Assembly (NCBI GenBank): GCA_002732845.1 | Contig: NVSZ01000003.1 | Span: 26,054 to 33,825 of the forward strand | Length of the DNA: 7,772 nt | DNA from: Rhodospirillaceae bacterium | GTDB lineage: Bacteria > Pseudomonadota > Alphaproteobacteria > Rhodospirillales > Magnetovibrionaceae | Reading direction: 5' to 3' | Shown here: positions 5,309 to 7,772 of the stretch, one piece after another | Numbering within the stretch: the first letter of the stretch is position 1 | Layout of the letters: each line of letters begins with the position of its first letter | Program-made: the position numbers and the translations under genes | Notes under the pieces: generated by a model | Databases searched by the model: none | What the model was told of the DNA's origin: nothing | The model's input: only the letters and a program-made list of their open reading frames with translations

Positions 5309-7768
5309 TTATTCTCCGCCCGACATTTGAAAGGCGGCCCAGAAAAAAGGATGAGCATTTATGTTTGTTTTAACGTGCAATTGCGCTTTCCGCAGGGCCT
5401 CACGTTTTTCCATGGTTTCCAAATTCTGATAAAATTTCTGCATCAACACCGACGTCGCATCATCAGAAACTTTCCACAGGCTGGCAACGATCGTGGATGC
5501 ACCCGCGAACATGAAGCCCCGGGTCAAACCTACCACGTCATCACCCTGGGTAATCGTCCCCAACCCCGTCTCACAGGCCGACAAGGTCACCAGTTCTGCA
5601 TTTAAATTGATGTCATACAGTTCAGCCGCCGTCAGGCGTCCATCGTTTCGATCATCTTTTCTCAACAACAACGCCGAATTTAAGGGGTCTTCGGGGGTGA
5701 ACACCCCGTGGGTGGCAAAATGCAGATACCTGTAATTACCCATCAGGCCCTTGGTGGTGGTCTCCTTAGCGTCTTGACGTTTCAGCAAGGTGCTCCGGTT
5801 GCTCTGGTTTCTTTGATTAAAGATCGCCTGTGCTTCTTGTTCTGCGCCCGGTAAGTCATATTGAGGATCGCCCAAATCTGGATTGCCCAACAAAAGCATA
5901 TCCCCGCCTGTCTGCGTCCTGCGTTTGTCTTTTAAGAAAAACAACACCGACGCACTGGGCAACACCCGAATGCTATAGCGTTCAATCATCGCCTCTCCCC
6001 GTTCATCCAACAACGCCGCAAACGGGACATAATGAAGGGCTCCATGGGGAACAATGGTTAGGTTTTTGGTTTTGATGTCACGGGCCAAGGGCGCAATCAA
6101 AAGCTCATACAAGCTTTTGGACGAGGCCGCATGAGCATTGGTCCCATACTCATACATAGTGTCCCGATAGCTGCGAATTAACGTATCTAAGCCCTTGCCG
6201 TTCAACGGCCGGGCGGTCACATCCCAACGCGTAACGGTGAACACAATCAGGTCTTTACCCGATCCAAAATATTCGATCAAAGTATCGTTTGCCCCCAGAC
6301 GCGCTTGCAGGTCAGCAACGGGCGGTATATCGACCGAGACCAAGGATGAGATTTCCGGGGCCAAGGTTTTAATTTTTGCACGCGCCTGATCACCAAGGCT
6401 GCGCATACGCGCCGCCGACGTTTCATTTTGCGCCATGCGGATCGATGCAAAACTGCTGCTTTCAATTTGCGTGATCAGCTGATTAACCTCTGCGCCTTGT
6501 TCATTGCTGGCGAATTGTTTTTTGGTTGCCAACAAATCCACCAAAGCCCGCGCTTTGCCCCGTTCGGCATATTCAAAGGCTTCACCGGGGCGATTGTCAC
6601 GGATCAACAAATGGATGATGTCTTGATAGATGTCTTGTTTGTTGCCGACAAAACCAATGCGGCCTTTTTCATTGCCGATCGAAGCGCGCTGCGCTTCTAA
6701 GACTTCGATAGCGCGCTTGTAATAATCGATTGCGACACCCGGCTGGCCTTCTTTTTCTGCCACCCGCCCGCGCCCATGCAAGGCCATAAATAAAACACTG
6801 CCAAAACCCTGAACGCGGGGTTCTGCCAAAATTTCGTCATAGCCTTTTTTAGCTTCTTGTATGCGGCCAATTTCCAGTTGAGAACGGTGCAAAATGAATT
6901 TAGGCTCGAACCGATAGAAAAACGACAAATCATCATAATCAATGCGCCCGGTCATGCCCATCATCACAAACGGCGTGGTCGGAAAGGCCATGGCAAAGCC
7001 CATCAAGCCCTTGGCCATAGCGCCGCCAAAGCCGACTTCTTCCTCGCGCGTCATAACATCATAGGCCGTTTGGTAGTCTTCCAAAACAAATGCACCCTTC
7101 GCCAGCCATGTTTGCTTTTTTGGTCCGTACCCAGCCAAGCCACTCATGAAGCCGCCTGTCGATAGGGCCTCCAACTCGGCCATCCATTCTCGAGCTTTCT
7201 TTTCATTATCGCTGCGTGCCGCGACAATGGTCAGCACCCCGTACGGGGTGATCCTCGATAGGATGGCATTTTCTTCTTCCATGGACGCGACGATGCCCCA
7301 CGATGCAATATATTCGATGGCGCGAAAGGCTTCGTTATCAAAATTAGATAAATTGGATTCTTTGGACAGTTTGATAATGCGCAGGGCATCTTCGCGGGCT
7401 TTTGCAAATTCTCCGACCTCTAAGTACGCTTGGGTGCGCATTTCTTTCAGCTGCACTTCGGTGCGTTCCGGAGTTAGGTTTCCGACCATGGTCAGCTTGC
7501 CATCATTGGCCTGAACCTTAGCGTCTAACTTGTCGTAACAGTCAAAAAACCGCCCGAAACGTTTGACGTTGAGCAGGGAAAAACAAACGCTGTAATGCTG
7601 GCGGTGACTAATCTTTGCAAAATCACTTTGAAAGTCCGTATCGAAAAATTCAACAGACTTCGCAAATTCTCCCCGCGCCATGGCTTGGTCCATCGGCGAC
7701 GAAGCACACCCGCCCAAGGCGACAAGCGCAAACAGCAACCATAAAGGCCGAAATTTAGACTTAAACAT
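5309..7768 (-). CDS. Predicted lipoprotein with TPR-like repeats and C-terminal CHAT caspase-like protease domain
   Basis: An 819-residue exported protein. The N-terminus MFKSKFRPLWLLFALVALGG then C21 is a lipoprotein signal with an L-G-G-C lipobox. Position +2 is Ala, not Asp, so under the E. coli rule it would go to the outer membrane. Residues about 30-415 are helical and TPR-like; clear units are at 115-137, 297-317 and 334-362, ending in the AEYAERGKARALVDLL-type helix (399-413) that commonly precedes CHAT domains. A helical linker (425-475) follows. The CHAT domain (about 495-817) contains TIVPHGALHYVPFAAL (571-586), the catalytic histidine H687 in HFATHG and the catalytic cysteine C732 in SACETG, so it should be an active cysteine protease of the caspase-gingipain clan. 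Targets are unknown. A hydrophobic stretch at 253-275 is unusual within the repeats. Only 4 bp lie upstream, so no promoter or SD can be judged, but the signal peptide supports this start. The window end probably cuts its promoter, not its coding region. Confidence 0.93.
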   Translation of the reverse strand: MFKSKFRPLWLLFALVALGGCASSPMDQAMARGEFAKSVEFFDTDFQSDFAKISHRQHYSVCFSLLNVKRFGRFFDCYDKLDAKVQANDGKLTMVGNLTPERTEVQLKEMRTQAYLEVGEFAKAREDALRIIKLSKESNLSNFDNEAFRAIEYIASWGIVASMEEENAILSRITPYGVLTIVAARSDNEKKAREWMAELEALSTGGFMSGLAGYGPKKQTWLAKGAFVLEDYQTAYDVMTREEEVGFGGAMAKGLMGFAMAFPTTPFVMMGMTGRIDYDDLSFFYRFEPKFILHRSQLEIGRIQEAKKGYDEILAEPRVQGFGSVLFMALHGRGRVAEKEGQPGVAIDYYKRAIEVLEAQRASIGNEKGRIGFVGNKQDIYQDIIHLLIRDNRPGEAFEYAERGKARALVDLLATKKQFASNEQGAEVNQLITQIESSSFASIRMAQNETSAARMRSLGDQARAKIKTLAPEISSLVSVDIPPVADLQARLGANDTLIEYFGSGKDLIVFTVTRWDVTARPLNGKGLDTLIRSYRDTMYEYGTNAHAASSKSLYELLIAPLARDIKTKNLTIVPHGALHYVPFAALLDERGEAMIERYSIRVLPSASVLFFLKDKRRTQTGGDMLLLGNPDLGDPQYDLPGAEQEAQAIFNQRNQSNRSTLLKRQDAKETTTKGLMGNYRYLHFATHGVFTPEDPLNSALLLRKDDRNDGRLTAAELYDINLNAELVTLSACETGLGTITQGDDVVGLTRGFMFAGASTIVASLWKVSDDATSVLMQKFYQNLETMEKREALRKAQLHVKTNINAHPFFWAAFQMSGGE

Positions 7769-7772
7769 ATCA

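Overview
The window looks like a chromosomal segment from a Gram-negative alphaproteobacterium. The L28 ribosomal protein, the PCu(A)C copper chaperone, the DUF2946-like protein and the CACHE/hemerythrin sensor kinase all fit this, and a marine Rhodospirillales-like genome (magnetotactic-type relatives carry many hemerythrin fusions) is my best guess. That placement is inference from protein character, not a search. Base composition looks moderate (about half GC by eye), and no mobile element, tRNA, rRNA or CRISPR array is visible.

Layout, left to right. (1) Positions 1-907 hold a divergent pair: the N-terminal part of an HxlR-type regulator (minus, running off the left edge) and a nitroreductase (plus). 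The short AT-rich intergenic region between them is full of dyad symmetry, so this looks like a self-contained redox/electrophile response module of the YodB-YodC type. (2) Positions 908-2369 hold a likely copper-handling pair on the plus strand: a DUF2946-like exported protein with an uncertain N-terminus, and a PCu(A)C periplasmic copper chaperone with a Met/His/Cys-rich repeat tail of about 112 residues. A strong inverted repeat lies between the nitroreductase and the DUF2946-like frame. (3) Positions 2401-2846 hold rpmB (minus) with its own near-consensus sigma70 promoter and a perfect-stem terminator. (4) Positions 3028-5286 hold a membrane histidine kinase: dCACHE sensor, HAMP, HisKA, HATPase and a C-terminal bacteriohemerythrin domain with all seven diiron ligands. 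(5) Positions 5309-7768 (minus) hold a predicted lipoprotein with TPR-like repeats and a CHAT caspase-like protease domain with both catalytic residues. It converges on the kinase with only 22 bp between the stop codons.

The parts worth most attention are the kinase with its built-in O2/NO-type diiron domain, the lipid-anchored CHAT protease, the repeat-built metal-binding tail of the copper chaperone, and the nested dyad in the HxlR/nitroreductase intergenic region. The kinase has no response regulator in the window, and no substrate for the CHAT protein is visible, so their partners must lie elsewhere.
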